A stretch of 64,000 nt of DNA, from NCBI GenBank assembly GCA_947493455.1, contig CANLRB010000002.1, positions 248,001-312,000 of the forward strand, in the 5' to 3' direction. The position numbers and the translations under genes were made by a program. The notes beneath the pieces were generated by a model that did no database searches, was not told where the DNA came from, and saw only the letters and a program-made list of their open reading frames with translations. Of this stretch, positions 9,686 through 18,546 are shown in pieces (the first letter of the stretch is position 1; each line of letters begins with the position of its first letter). This DNA is from an uncultured Pseudoalteromonas sp. (GTDB taxonomy: Bacteria; Pseudomonadota; Gammaproteobacteria; Enterobacterales; Alteromonadaceae).

Positions 9686-9717
9686 CCCCAATCACATAGC
9701 GGGCTATGCTCATGGGG
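9686..9717. repeat. Hairpin repeat, central diverged copy
   Basis: A nested hairpin has outer arms cccca (9686-9690) and tgggg (9713-9717) and inner arms catagc (9695-9700) and gctatg (9703-9708). The spacing, the atcacata start and the gctatgctcat run mirror copy 1, suggesting a diverged relative. Confidence 0.6.
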
Positions 9718-9772
9718 CTAGATTAAAAACGTTTCTTGCCTAAATGCGAACTAGTTTGCAAATGGCACTTAT

Positions 9773-9845
9773 CATACATGAAGTAATCTCAGCGGCTAAA
9801 AAGCTTACTCTTTATTTAACAATCAGGCCTTGTCAATTTCTCGCC
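9773..9845. repeat. Interspersed repeat, copy 3 (right half of copy 1)
   Basis: Bases 9773-9806 match 9584-9617 at 32 of 34 positions, and 9828-9845 match 9624-9641 exactly (18 bp). The left hairpin arm is missing and about 14 bp are inserted between the two matching blocks, so this is a partial copy. Confidence 0.8.
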
Positions 9846-10015
9846 GCGAACAGACGATTTTTTATGGGCTAGTATTTCAACTATTTTGTTTGTTGTTACC
9901 TTTTATTTTAAATCAATAAAATCACTAATCTTTATTGGTATTCCGCGCGTATCTGTTTACCATTAGCTTATTGATTTCCCAATTGGGAAGTGGGCATCTA
10001 GTTGATGGAAAAAAA

Positions 10016-10651
10016 ATGAAAATTGATGATATACGGCGCGAATATTTAAAAGATGGCTTAAACGAGTCACAGCTACAAGATAACCCGATAGACCAATTTG
10101 AAAACTGGTTGCAACTGGCGGTTGATGCCAAACTCGATGATCCGACTGCAATGGTTGTTGCAACTGTTGATAGCTCGGGTCAACCGTCACAGCGTATTGT
10201 GTTATTAAAAGATGTGAACCCGAATGGCTTTGTCTTTTTTACTAATACGGAGTCTCGTAAAGCACAAGAAATCGCCGGCAATAACAAGGTAAGCTTGCAT
10301 TTTCCGTGGCATAACTTGGAACGCCAAGTTATCGTTTATGGTACTGCTAAGCCACTGTCTAACCTTGCGGTCACTAAATACTTTTTATCACGACCGAAGG
10401 AGAGTCAACTGGCTGCTTGGGCTTCAGCACAAAGTCGTCCTGTTTCATCGCGTTCCGTGCTGATGGAAAAATTCCAACAAGTAAAAAACAAGTTCTCACA
10501 AGGCGAAGTCCCTTTGCCCTCGTTTTGGGGGGGCTATTGCGTAGAGCCGCATCAAATCGAATTTTGGCAAGGTGGCGCCAACCGATTGCACGACCGTTTT
10601 ATGTATCGTTTAGAAAATGGAACTTGGCATAAACAGCGTTTAAACCCTTAA
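10016..10651 (+). CDS. pdxH: Pyridoxamine 5'-phosphate oxidase
   Basis: A 211-residue FMN enzyme that oxidises pyridoxamine/pyridoxine 5'-phosphate to pyridoxal 5'-phosphate, the last step of vitamin B6 synthesis. The start ATG at 10016 gives [15 protein letters not shown], which aligns with the family start; the open frame reaches back to 9935 but that extension is unrelated. FMN and substrate motifs are [26 protein letters not shown] and the C-terminal block SFWGGY...EFWQGG..RLHDRF. It is followed after 33 bp by the TatD-type gene on the same strand. Standard length. Confidence 0.96.
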   Translation: MKIDDIRREYLKDGLNESQLQDNPIDQFENWLQLAVDAKLDDPTAMVVATVDSSGQPSQRIVLLKDVNPNGFVFFTNTESRKAQEIAGNNKVSLHFPWHNLERQVIVYGTAKPLSNLAVTKYFLSRPKESQLAAWASAQSRPVSSRSVLMEKFQQVKNKFSQGEVPLPSFWGGYCVEPHQIEFWQGGANRLHDRFMYRLENGTWHKQRLNP

Positions 10652-10684
10652 TTTATCATTTAAGTTTTACGCTGTTTTTATAAC

Positions 10685-11464
10685 ATGTTGCCGCTATTTG
10701 ATAGTCACTGCCATATTGACTTTACCGAGTTTCAGCACGACCGTGAGCTTGTTCTTACACGTGCTTTTAAAACTGGGGTACGCCACTTAGTTGTACCCGG
10801 AGTCACCCGCAAGCAAAGTGAAGCACAGCTCGGTTTATCCACAAATTCAGGCATTCAGCTCCACTTTGCACTTGGTTTGCATCCCTATTTTTTAGCGCAT
10901 CACCAACACGATGACTTTGACATATTGGCACAACAAGCGCACAAAATTCGTCATCAATTGGTGGCGATTGGTGAATGCGGTATAGATGCAAGTATTAGCG
11001 ATTTAGAAAGCCAATACGCCTTATTTGTACGCCATATCGAACTTGCAAATCAGCTAAATTTGCCATTGATCGTGCATCATCGGCAAAGTCATCACCATAT
11101 CGCCCGCGCATTTAAAGACGTTGAACCAAAATATGGTGGCGTGATCCACGCGTTTTCGGGATCGTACACGCAAGCGCGTTATTATATCGACAAAGGCTTC
11201 AAGCTGGGCATCGGTGGCACCATTACCTACCCAAGAGCGAATAAAACGCGCCAAGCAATTGAGCGTGTACCAATTAGTACCTTGATGCTCGAAACCGACG
11301 CGCCGTCAATGCCGCTTAATGGCCATCAAGGAGAGCGCAATGAACCTGCGCTTATTGTTGAGGTGTTCAACACGTTAGCTGCGATTAAACAAGTGCCTAC
11401 GAGCGTTGTTGCTGAGACAATTTTTAATGAGTCGTTGGCGTTTTTTGGTTTGCAGCAAAAGTAG
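10685..11464 (+). CDS. yjjV: TatD-family metal-dependent hydrolase (YjjV type)
   Basis: A 259-residue TIM-barrel metallohydrolase of the TatD/YcfH family, closest in pattern to E. coli YjjV. Metal ligands visible: HCH in DSHCHID (residues 6-12), Glu in GECGIDA, His in IVHHRQ and in GVIHAFSG, and Asp in LETDAPSMP. The run GIGGTITYPRA(N/S)KTR is YjjV-specific. The family includes 3'-5' DNA/RNA exonucleases; the exact substrate is not known. It probably shares a transcript with pdxH. Confidence 0.9.
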   Translation: MLPLFDSHCHIDFTEFQHDRELVLTRAFKTGVRHLVVPGVTRKQSEAQLGLSTNSGIQLHFALGLHPYFLAHHQHDDFDILAQQAHKIRHQLVAIGECGIDASISDLESQYALFVRHIELANQLNLPLIVHHRQSHHHIARAFKDVEPKYGGVIHAFSGSYTQARYYIDKGFKLGIGGTITYPRANKTRQAIERVPISTLMLETDAPSMPLNGHQGERNEPALIVEVFNTLAAIKQVPTSVVAETIFNESLAFFGLQQK

Positions 11465-11509
11465 CGGGTAGCATTTGCGAACGTTTATGTTGAAATATAT
11501 TCATTCTTC

Positions 11510-12247
11510 TTACTCGTTCGATTTATTGGCTGATTCTTTTTTTTGTTCTTGTTCTTGTTCTTTTACTTGAATGCGTTCAATAGCTTGTTGCTGCTCTTCG
11601 TTTTCATCAAATTCGAGCTGGTTTTCGTCGCTGGTTTCGCTTTTTAAAATATAGCGTTTAACCTGCCAGCGTTTAATTTTTCGCGCGAGCACCCAAGTTA
11701 AAATACAGCTAACAATTAACATCAGCGCAATTTGCTGCGAGACATCATGTAAATACTCATGGCCTGTTTTAATTGCCGCCGGAAAAGAGTAGGTGATACG
11801 GGCAAAACCGATGCGTTTTTCATTGTGCATAATGTTTTGCACAATCGGCGATGACAGCGTGGTAATGCCGGGCACGCTGTTCGGTGTTTCTAATAAGTTA
11901 CTGTATAAGCTGCTGTTGTCAGATTTTGCAATAAGCAAACCATACTTATCAAAGACATACGCCGATTGAATAAAGGCATCACTTGCAAAGTTATTGGTTA
12001 ATTGCGACAGTCCTGCGATGTCTTCTTCTATTACATAAGGAACCGCCGACAGGGCAAATTGTTTGCCAAGACTTTGCGCTGTAGCCTGCGCTTGGTTATC
12101 AAGGATTTCGTGACCGTGAAAACTGGTATTGAGGCCCAAATGGGTAAGTATAACAATGCATATCGCGGCTAATGTTAACCGAGATAATCGTTGGTAATGT
12201 GAGGCAAATGCCGGATTGCTATCTTGCTTTTTTTTCATAATGCTCAT
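11510..12247 (-). CDS. ytjB: YtjB/AhpA-family membrane-anchored periplasmic protein
   Basis: A 245-residue protein with an N-terminal membrane segment (about 28-45), a periplasmic domain of about 110 residues, a second membrane segment (about 173-190) and a charged Glu/Gln-rich cytoplasmic tail. This is the layout of the SMP/YtjB (AhpA) family. It diverges from serB, as in E. coli, and the 90-bp gap must hold both promoters. Its role is poorly known. Alternative ATG codons at 12247 and 12238 differ by three residues. The very acidic tail (EQEQEQKKESANK) is low complexity. Confidence 0.85.
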   Translation of the reverse strand: MSIMKKKQDSNPAFASHYQRLSRLTLAAICIVILTHLGLNTSFHGHEILDNQAQATAQSLGKQFALSAVPYVIEEDIAGLSQLTNNFASDAFIQSAYVFDKYGLLIAKSDNSSLYSNLLETPNSVPGITTLSSPIVQNIMHNEKRIGFARITYSFPAAIKTGHEYLHDVSQQIALMLIVSCILTWVLARKIKRWQVKRYILKSETSDENQLEFDENEEQQQAIERIQVKEQEQEQKKESANKSNE

Positions 12248-12337
12248 TGCTCTTTGGACAGTGTGCTGATTTCTTGGTAAAAATGCAACTATAACGATGT
12301 TTTACCGCCACGCTATTGGCGACTTGGAGCTTAAAAA

Positions 12338-13354
12338 ATGCAGTTCGAATCTACCTCTCAATTATTACAGCAATTGTGTGAAAATGCGCTGCCGCAAAAC
12401 ACCTGGTATGCACTAAACCAAGAAGCGCCATTAATTGAACTGCAGCAAACCACCCTAGAATACTCGCAGCAAGCCTGTGTTATCGTGCTATTTAGCCAAG
12501 ATGGACTCCCACAATTTAACGAGCAGATTCGCAATTTAATATTGCCACTTATAAATACGATTACAGCGGTCTGTTGTTATACCCCAGAACAACGCTTAAA
12601 ACCTGCCATTGCCCTACATATTAATGCGCCTGTTGCACATACCAAAGCGCAACTTGTGCGTGACACACTACCAAGCGCATTAGAATGTGTTGTGTTATCA
12701 GGCTTAACCACTATGCATGAGCCGGGGCTACTCGTAATGGATATGGACTCAACCGCGATTCAAATTGAATGCATTGATGAAATTGCCCGATTAGCCAATG
12801 TGTATGATGGGGTCGCCAGTGTGACTAAACAAGCAATGCAAGGTAGTCTTGCGTTTTCTGACAGCCTGCGCTTGCGAGTTGCTAAACTAAAAGGCGTGGA
12901 ACTTGGATTATTGGCTGAGCTAAAAGAAAACTTACCACTTATGCCGGGTGTTGACGACTTGTGTGAAGTACTTAAGCAGCATCAATGGCAGTTAATGATT
13001 GCATCGGGCGGTTTTATTCCGTTTGCTAAGTCTGTGCAGCAGCGTTTAGGCCTTGACCGCGTGCATGCTAACCAATTAGCTGACGATGGTAAAACATTAA
13101 CGGGCGAGGTTATTGGCGATATTGTGGATGCCGACGAAAAAGCACGCTTTTTAAAAACGCAGCAAGACACACTGTCATTAAGTACCCAGCAAACTGTCGC
13201 TATGGGTGATGGCGCCAATGATCTTGTTATGATGGCCGCGAGCGGACTCGGTATTTCGGTGCACGGCAAACCAAAAGTAGAACAACAAGCGGATGTTGCG
13301 ATTAAACAGGGCTCACTGCTGCAAGTGCTGTATTTTATTGGGTTGCCGAGATAG
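12338..13354 (+). CDS. serB: Phosphoserine phosphatase
   Basis: A 338-residue HAD-family enzyme, last step of L-serine synthesis (phosphoserine to serine). An N-terminal domain of about 120 residues precedes the catalytic HAD core: DMDSTAIQIECIDE holds the nucleophile Asp and acid/base Asp, then SGGF (motif II), a conserved Lys, and GDGANDLVMM (motif III). Length is close to E. coli SerB (322). Divergent from ytjB, the usual neighbour. Confidence 0.95.
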   Translation: MQFESTSQLLQQLCENALPQNTWYALNQEAPLIELQQTTLEYSQQACVIVLFSQDGLPQFNEQIRNLILPLINTITAVCCYTPEQRLKPAIALHINAPVAHTKAQLVRDTLPSALECVVLSGLTTMHEPGLLVMDMDSTAIQIECIDEIARLANVYDGVASVTKQAMQGSLAFSDSLRLRVAKLKGVELGLLAELKENLPLMPGVDDLCEVLKQHQWQLMIASGGFIPFAKSVQQRLGLDRVHANQLADDGKTLTGEVIGDIVDADEKARFLKTQQDTLSLSTQQTVAMGDGANDLVMMAASGLGISVHGKPKVEQQADVAIKQGSLLQVLYFIGLPR

Positions 13355-13661
13355 GCTACTTTTCAGTATCACTGCAATTGAATAAAGAACATTTAGATTT
13401 TAAGAAAGTTCAAATTTTACAAGTTGATTGAAATGTAGTCTATAAAATTGCTCATAATGCTACTAAATGTGGTTTTTTATGGCTTTAAACTTACTTTAAT
13501 GATTGATGTCAAAGAGAACACTGTGTTTAAGTTCTATTAATAAAGTATTGATTAAAAGTTTGGCCTAGTAAGTGAAAAATTGATGTTTCGGTTCGTTTTT
13601 TTCTATATATTTTTAGCGATTTTAAAATGGATGTCTTGAGGCGGCTTGGTGGAGTATTCGA
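13355..13661. other. AT-rich intergenic stretch, no feature recognised
   Basis: These 307 bp after serB are clearly AT-rich and contain no open frame or terminator hairpin that I can support. The last bases carry the ribosome site of the following TTG-initiated gene (ggtggag, 13648-13654). Confidence 0.6.
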
Positions 13662-14204
13662 TTGAAGTTATTAAATTTTATATATTTTACTGTTTATAGG
13701 ATTGTGTGCCGAACGGTACCCCATAAAGACCCCCATAAAGCGGCCGTAAGTGATATCGCGGCGGCGATAAATTGTTTTTTAGTTCCAGTACTTTTTATAG
13801 CTCTATTTAATATTGATATTTGGGTGAAAATAATAAAACTTTGGGACCCTTCATTAGTTGAACCTAGTAAATACAATTTATTATCACCAGCTGCTGTTGT
13901 GCTATTTTTTGTATGGTTTTTTACAAAACGAATATTATTGTATATATACTCTCGAAGTATTGCTTTAGCGGACTTAGAGCGTTATTTCGGATTAAAAGGG
14001 GAAGACACTTCAAACCTAAAATATCATAATCATGCGAGATGTTTACTTGTATTTTTTATGTTAGGAGGTATCGGGAGTGTGTTGTTATATTTTTGGAAAG
14101 GCTTATTAGGGTTATTATTAATATTCATGTTCTTATTCTTATACGAATGCTGGGTAAGGTATGAATTCCAATGGAAGAAACGAAATAAGCTTTTCAGAAA
14201 ATGA
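13662..14204 (+). CDS. Hypothetical polytopic membrane protein, AT-rich
   Basis: A 180-residue protein that I do not recognise. It has four likely membrane segments (about 36-55, 70-88, 126-143 and 145-160), a Cys- and Arg-containing N-terminus, and a basic C-terminal tail (KKRNKLFRK). The start is TTG at 13662 with ggtggag seven or so bases upstream; there is no early ATG in frame. It is much richer in AT than its neighbours and stands between serB and a DUF885 gene with AT-rich flanks, which suggests recent acquisition. It faces the next gene across a bidirectional terminator. Confidence 0.65.
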   Translation: MKLLNFIYFTVYRIVCRTVPHKDPHKAAVSDIAAAINCFLVPVLFIALFNIDIWVKIIKLWDPSLVEPSKYNLLSPAAVVLFFVWFFTKRILLYIYSRSIALADLERYFGLKGEDTSNLKYHNHARCLLVFFMLGGIGSVLLYFWKGLLGLLLIFMFLFLYECWVRYEFQWKKRNKLFRK

Positions 14205-14263
14205 TGCCTTGAGCAGTGCGTAGTGCAAATTAGAGTAAACCTTTTAACTGGGCAACAAAAGAA

Positions 14264-14290
14264 AAAAGAGCGCATGGGCGCTCTTTTGTG
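14264..14290. terminator. Bidirectional terminator between convergent genes
   Basis: A perfect 10-bp stem (aaaagagcgc, 14264-14273; gcgctctttt, 14278-14287) with a 4-nt loop has A-rich bases before it and T-rich bases after it, so it can end transcription from both sides. Confidence 0.85.
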
Positions 14291-14355
14291 TTTTCAGCGA
14301 TAACATTCTTATTTTTAAAGCTGAATGTTATGCCGTATTTTTTACCCGCAGACGG

Positions 14356-16122
14356 CTATTGCATTAGCTGCTTAACGTATTTAACTGGGGCGCTGCCGTA
14401 ACTTAAAAATGTTTCGTGGAACTGCTTTAAGTCAAAGTCGTTGCCGAGCTTTTTCTTTTGCGCTTCACGGTGATCATAAATCTCGCGATAGCCACTGTAA
14501 TAGCTGGTTAATTGTACTTGGCTTAATGTTGCACGGCGCCATTTTCCTTCTGCTTCGGTACGCTCTTGAAAGGCTTGATTCATCAATAAATCTAACCCTT
14601 CTTCTTTGGTCATGTTATTGACTTGAATACCGTAATCTAAAATGGTGTTACAGATCACGCGCAGATTCCATTTGTAGTACATTAACCACATTTCAGGTTC
14701 AAAGTCGCCGTAACCTTCTTCGAGCATCATGCGCTCAGTATAAACGGCCCAACCTTCAATCATGGCACCATTACCCAAAATACTTTTGATAAGTGATGGC
14801 GACTCGTTTGAGTACACTAGCTGAGTATAATGGCCAGGAATGGCTTCATGAATATTAAGAATTTGCAGTATCCAGTGGTTGTATTCGCGCAAATACGACT
14901 CAGCTTGCTCGTCAGTCATATTATCAAGCGGCGTGACATTGTAGTAGGTATTCTCTTTTTTGTCGTAAGGACCTGGCGCACTGATTGACGCTCCTGCAAA
15001 GCCACGCATATACTCTGGCGTTTCGCGAACGACTAAGGGTTTTTCAGCGTCGAGTGTGATCAAGTCTTTTTCAACGATAAATTTCTCAAGATCAGGAATT
15101 TGTGCTTTTATCTCATCAACAAAGTCGTCGCGCTTAACATGTTTTTTTGCCAAATGGTTAATGAGTCCGGCTACCGCATCACGATCTGATTGTGGTTTGG
15201 CTTTATTAGCGAAGTATTTCGGCCAAAGTTTATCGGTGATTTTTATCATTTCCGCAAACACGCGATCTTTGTCGGCAATGGCTTTTGCATTCATCTCTTT
15301 GGCGCTGTAGCCAGATTGAATATCAAAGGCAAATTTTTGCTCATATAGCGCCTCACCAATTCTAAATGAACGGGCATTGCCATCGGCAACCAGTTGCTTT
15401 TCAAGTTGGCTTAAGTAATTGATATATTCGTTGATGGCAGCAACGGCGAGGTCGAGTCGCTTGCTAAACAACGCTTTGTCAGCGTCTGATAAATTTGATT
15501 TGGCCGCTTTTTCGCCAAGCTTATCATTGAGTACGCTTAATGCACCTTTGTTTTGACCGATCGCGAGCTGGGTAAATTCCAATGTTGGCGTATCGATATT
15601 GTTTTTTGCCGCTTGGTAATAAGCTGGTACGTTTTCTAACTTTTTAAGGACTTTGGCTACTTTTTCATCGTCACTTTCAAAACGGCCGTTAATGATTTTG
15701 GCAAAGCCACCGGCGACATTATAATTTGATGGGTTCCATTGCCAGCTCTTGAACTCATTGATTGACCATAGTGTTTTTTCAAGCAGGTTTTCAACAAGGT
15801 AATAGTCAATTTTGTCACTGGTTGAGAGCGAATTAACGTCAAATTGTTGTAGTAACGCAAGTTGTGCTTTGGCAAACGCAATTTGTTTTTGGCGGTTGGC
15901 GGCATCCGGAACCGTTAATATATGGTCGTATTTACCGTAACCTGCGTATTGCGACCACTCAGGACTATTTTTCCAAAGTGCTTCTATAAAGTTATTTGAA
16001 AATTCGCTAAAACTTGGTTGGACTTGCTCCGCTGCAACTGGTGTGGTTGTCGATGCGGTGTTTTGGCATCCAGTTAGCGCAACAACCGCGGTAACGGCAA
16101 GGCCTAATACTGTTTTTTTCAT
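14356..16122 (-). CDS. DUF885-family lipoprotein, putative metallopeptidase
   Basis: A 588-residue exported protein. The start at 16122 gives a lipoprotein signal (lipobox LTGC) and has a strong Shine-Dalgarno (ggggaa) just upstream; an upstream start at 16152 is unlikely. The zinc-site signature HEAIPGH, typical of DUF885, lies at about residue 430, with conserved Glu in the MIEGWAVYTERM block about 35 residues later and R..YY.WNLR after it. Such proteins behave as dipeptidyl or carboxypeptidase-like enzymes on the outer membrane; the substrate is unknown. A second DUF885 lipoprotein is at 45150-46976. It is a single-gene unit ended by the shared terminator. Confidence 0.88.
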   Translation of the reverse strand: MKKTVLGLAVTAVVALTGCQNTASTTTPVAAEQVQPSFSEFSNNFIEALWKNSPEWSQYAGYGKYDHILTVPDAANRQKQIAFAKAQLALLQQFDVNSLSTSDKIDYYLVENLLEKTLWSINEFKSWQWNPSNYNVAGGFAKIINGRFESDDEKVAKVLKKLENVPAYYQAAKNNIDTPTLEFTQLAIGQNKGALSVLNDKLGEKAAKSNLSDADKALFSKRLDLAVAAINEYINYLSQLEKQLVADGNARSFRIGEALYEQKFAFDIQSGYSAKEMNAKAIADKDRVFAEMIKITDKLWPKYFANKAKPQSDRDAVAGLINHLAKKHVKRDDFVDEIKAQIPDLEKFIVEKDLITLDAEKPLVVRETPEYMRGFAGASISAPGPYDKKENTYYNVTPLDNMTDEQAESYLREYNHWILQILNIHEAIPGHYTQLVYSNESPSLIKSILGNGAMIEGWAVYTERMMLEEGYGDFEPEMWLMYYKWNLRVICNTILDYGIQVNNMTKEEGLDLLMNQAFQERTEAEGKWRRATLSQVQLTSYYSGYREIYDHREAQKKKLGNDFDLKQFHETFLSYGSAPVKYVKQLMQ

Positions 16123-16228
16123 TGTTTTCCCCTGAATAAAATTCGCTATCATAGTAGCACTTGAAAGGCGATTTTGCTTTAGCTAAAACTATGCTATATC
16201 TGTAGTTTTACGTTACCGGGAATCACGA

Positions 16229-17083
16229 TTGAGTGAAAAATCACACACCGATTGGCAATATCAATTTTTACAAAACCATGAGCTTAAATCGAGTTACCTT
16301 GAACAAGCAGAGCAGATATCAGGTGCCATCGAACATAAATTCACTGACAATAATCCACAGTTTATTGGTATTTGTGGTGGGCAGGGCACAGGTAAAACCA
16401 CACTGTCGGCGTATTTAAAGGCAAAATGGCAGTCGAGCGGTAAAAAAGTGGTGAGTATTTCGCTTGATGATTACTATATGAGTAAGGCTGAACGAGACGA
16501 ACTCGGGGCGGCCGTTCACCCGCTATTTACCGAACGTGGGTTACCTGGAACGCATAATATAGCCCAAGCGATTGCTGATTTTCACAAGTTGCAACAGGGT
16601 AACCCGGTCATTATACCGCGCTTTAATAAAGCCTGTGATGATCTCTACGCTAAAGTCGAATGGCAGTTTATTGAAACCCCGGTTGATATCATTATTATTG
16701 AAGGCTGGTGTATCGGCGTATCGGCGCAACATTTAGATGAGCTGCAACTCCCGGTTAACCAGTTTGAATTTGAGCAGGACCCAAATGGTCACTTTCGCCA
16801 GCGTGTAAATCATTATTTAGCGGCTGATTATCAAGACTTTTTCGCTTTTATTACGACCTTAGTGTATCTCGATATGGGCGACTTTTCTCGGGTTGAACGC
16901 TGGCGACAACAGCAAGAAAAGTCCCTAATTAGGCGCGTTGGCCAAGGCATGAGCGAGGTTGAGGTGACGGCGTTTATTCAAAAGTTTGAGCGCCTCACCA
17001 TGCACTGCCAACGCACTTTAACATCACGCGCTGATGTGTATATTAAACTAACGTCAGATCATCACATGCACATCGGCCCTTAA
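16229..17083 (+). CDS. P-loop kinase, D-glycerate 3-kinase (GLYK) type
   Basis: A 284-residue P-loop kinase. Walker A is CGGQGTGKTT (about residues 49-58); SLDDYY (about 80-85) is the acceptor-binding block shared with phosphoribulokinase/uridine kinase-like enzymes; FTERGLPGTHN, PRFNKACDD and IIEGWCIGV are typical of the plant/fungal-type glycerate 3-kinase group. It would convert D-glycerate to 3-phosphoglycerate. The start is TTG at 16229 with cggga nine bases upstream; there is no ATG nearby. The convergent neighbour, 4 bp away, is a D-2-hydroxyacid dehydrogenase that could make glycerate from hydroxypyruvate, which supports the assignment. Confidence 0.82.
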   Translation: MSEKSHTDWQYQFLQNHELKSSYLEQAEQISGAIEHKFTDNNPQFIGICGGQGTGKTTLSAYLKAKWQSSGKKVVSISLDDYYMSKAERDELGAAVHPLFTERGLPGTHNIAQAIADFHKLQQGNPVIIPRFNKACDDLYAKVEWQFIETPVDIIIIEGWCIGVSAQHLDELQLPVNQFEFEQDPNGHFRQRVNHYLAADYQDFFAFITTLVYLDMGDFSRVERWRQQQEKSLIRRVGQGMSEVEVTAFIQKFERLTMHCQRTLTSRADVYIKLTSDHHMHIGP

Positions 17084-17087
17084 TTTA

Positions 17088-18035
17088 TTAGGCGACCCGA
17101 TTGCGCTCAGTACCCAACTTAAATGCATCGATATTAAGGGCGATTTCGTTCAATAGTCGGTCAACCGATTGTTTGCTCGCCCAGGCAATATGCGGTGTTA
17201 ACTGCAAGTTGTCGCCTTGATATTGAATTAGCGGGTTGTTGCTTTTTGGCGGTTCTTCAGTGAGTACATCAACACCTGCGGCACTAATTGTGTTATTTGT
17301 AAGGGCTATTGCCAAGGCACTTTCGTTGACAACGCCACCCCGTGCGCTATTAAGTAAAATTGCACTTGGCTTCATAAGCTTTAATTCGTCACTATCGATT
17401 AGATTTTCGGTACTCGGCGTTAATGGGCAGTGCAAACTAACAATATCCGCGCTCGCAAGCGCTTTTGTAAATTCAACTCGACCCGGGCGCGGCGTTTGTC
17501 CTTTGCGCTCAGCAATAAGTACGTTCATATCAAAGGCTGTGGCAATTTGGGCGATTTTTTTGCCTAACGTACCGTAACCTACAATGGCCAGTGTTTTGCC
17601 TGCAACTTCATTGATCGGATGATGCAGAAAACAAAAGTGTTCGCTTTGTTGCCAAAGACCATTACGGGTATCTTGAGCGTAAGCAGGGTTGTTGCCGAGC
17701 AAATTAAACATCATGCTAAAGGTATGCTGTGCAACGCTATTTGTTGAGTAGCCAGCGACATTGCATACTTGAATGCCGAGCTTTTTAGCGGCTTCTAGAT
17801 CAACATTGTTGGTGCCCGTTGCGGCAATACAAATAAGTTTAAGTGCAGGTAGTTGTGATAAATGCTGCTCGTTTAACACCACTTTGTTGGTGATAACAAC
17901 AGTGGCATTGTCAGAGTGATTTACAACCTGATGCGGCAGCGTGTTGTCGTAGGTATTAAGCGTTGTCGCAATGTTGGAGATGGGCTGTAAATTGCCAGTG
18001 CGTAATGTTTGGTAATCAAGAATCGCTATTTTCAT
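17088..18035 (-). CDS. D-2-hydroxyacid dehydrogenase (glycerate dehydrogenase/hydroxypyruvate reductase-like)
   Basis: A 315-residue NAD(P)-dependent oxidoreductase. The Rossmann motif is GYGTLGKKIA (about 152-161). Catalytic residues are visible: Arg in NSARGGVVNE, Glu in VDVLTEEPP and His in LTPHIAW. The pattern fits glycerate dehydrogenase-type enzymes, but substrate is not fixed by sequence alone. Convergent with the glycerate-kinase-like gene, and divergent from the MerR-type regulator, whose promoter lies just upstream of its start. Confidence 0.85.
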   Translation of the reverse strand: MKIAILDYQTLRTGNLQPISNIATTLNTYDNTLPHQVVNHSDNATVVITNKVVLNEQHLSQLPALKLICIAATGTNNVDLEAAKKLGIQVCNVAGYSTNSVAQHTFSMMFNLLGNNPAYAQDTRNGLWQQSEHFCFLHHPINEVAGKTLAIVGYGTLGKKIAQIATAFDMNVLIAERKGQTPRPGRVEFTKALASADIVSLHCPLTPSTENLIDSDELKLMKPSAILLNSARGGVVNESALAIALTNNTISAAGVDVLTEEPPKSNNPLIQYQGDNLQLTPHIAWASKQSVDRLLNEIALNIDAFKLGTERNRVA

Positions 18036-18057
18036 GATATTTTATGTTTATTGGGTA

Positions 18058-18089
18058 TTGACCTTGGAGTTTACTCCAAGCCTTATACT
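18058..18089 (+). promoter_or_regulatory. MerR-type metal-responsive promoter
   Basis: The -35 box ttgacc (18058-18063) and -10 box tatact (18084-18089) are separated by 20 bp, too long for ordinary sigma-70 use and the hallmark of MerR-family control. The spacer holds the dyad cttggag/ctccaag (18063-18069 and 18074-18080). It drives the regulator at 18121 and its exporter. Confidence 0.92.
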
Positions 18090-18120
18090 ATGCTCAAATT
18101 GTTTTGCATGACTGTGGAAA

Positions 18121-18546
18121 ATGAGTTTTATGAAGAAAATAGGTGAAGTCGCGGCGCAACTCGGTATCTCGACCGATACACTACGCTACTATGAAAAAAA
18201 TGGCTTGCTGCAAAGTACTCAGCGCAGTGACGCCGGTTATCGACTTTATGATGATAACGCCATTGCGACGATGCGATTTGTAAAACGCGCTAAACAGGTT
18301 GGTTTTACTTTAAACGAAATCAAGTCTTTGTTAGCAATAAAAGTAGATAAATCGAATCATAGCTGTCATCAAGTAAAAACCTTCACCGAAAAAAAAATGC
18401 ACGATGTAACCGCAAAAATAGCCGAACTTAAACGGTTTGAAGCCTCGCTCGCGCTATTATATAAGTCGTGTTGTGGTGGCGATGAATCGGCGCAACACTG
18501 TTCAATTTTGAGTGCACTGGAGGATGTTGATGGACTTTCTATTTAA
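18121..18546 (+). CDS. MerR-family metal regulator, ZntR/CadR-like
   Basis: A 141-residue dimeric regulator. The winged-helix DNA-binding domain comprises about residues 5-75 (IGEVAAQLGISTDTLRYYEK), followed by a coiled-coil. Metal-site cysteines are C81 or so in NHSCHQVK and the C-terminal pattern SCCGG(x)6HCSI, matching ZntR's zinc loop (CCGTAHSSVYCSI) rather than CueR's. It would bend its own 20-bp-spacer promoter to activate the exporter that follows. ATG codons at 18121 and 18130 are both possible. Its 3' end overlaps the exporter start by 17 bp, so the two are translationally coupled. Confidence 0.9.
   Translation: MSFMKKIGEVAAQLGISTDTLRYYEKNGLLQSTQRSDAGYRLYDDNAIATMRFVKRAKQVGFTLNEIKSLLAIKVDKSNHSCHQVKTFTEKKMHDVTAKIAELKRFEASLALLYKSCCGGDESAQHCSILSALEDVDGLSI

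Larger units (their letters stand above)
9530..10015. other. Repeat-rich intergenic region between argS and pdxH
   Basis: These 486 bp have no supported gene. The first 320 bp hold diverged copies of an interspersed hairpin repeat (listed separately); the rest is AT-rich and must contain the pdxH promoter. An open frame runs into pdxH from 9935, but its first 27 residues are not PdxH-like and are not part of the gene. Confidence 0.75.

Noticed and set aside
9935-10015. N-terminal extension of pdxH
   Set aside because: The 27 extra residues are hydrophobic and unlike PdxH; ATG 10016 fits the family start.
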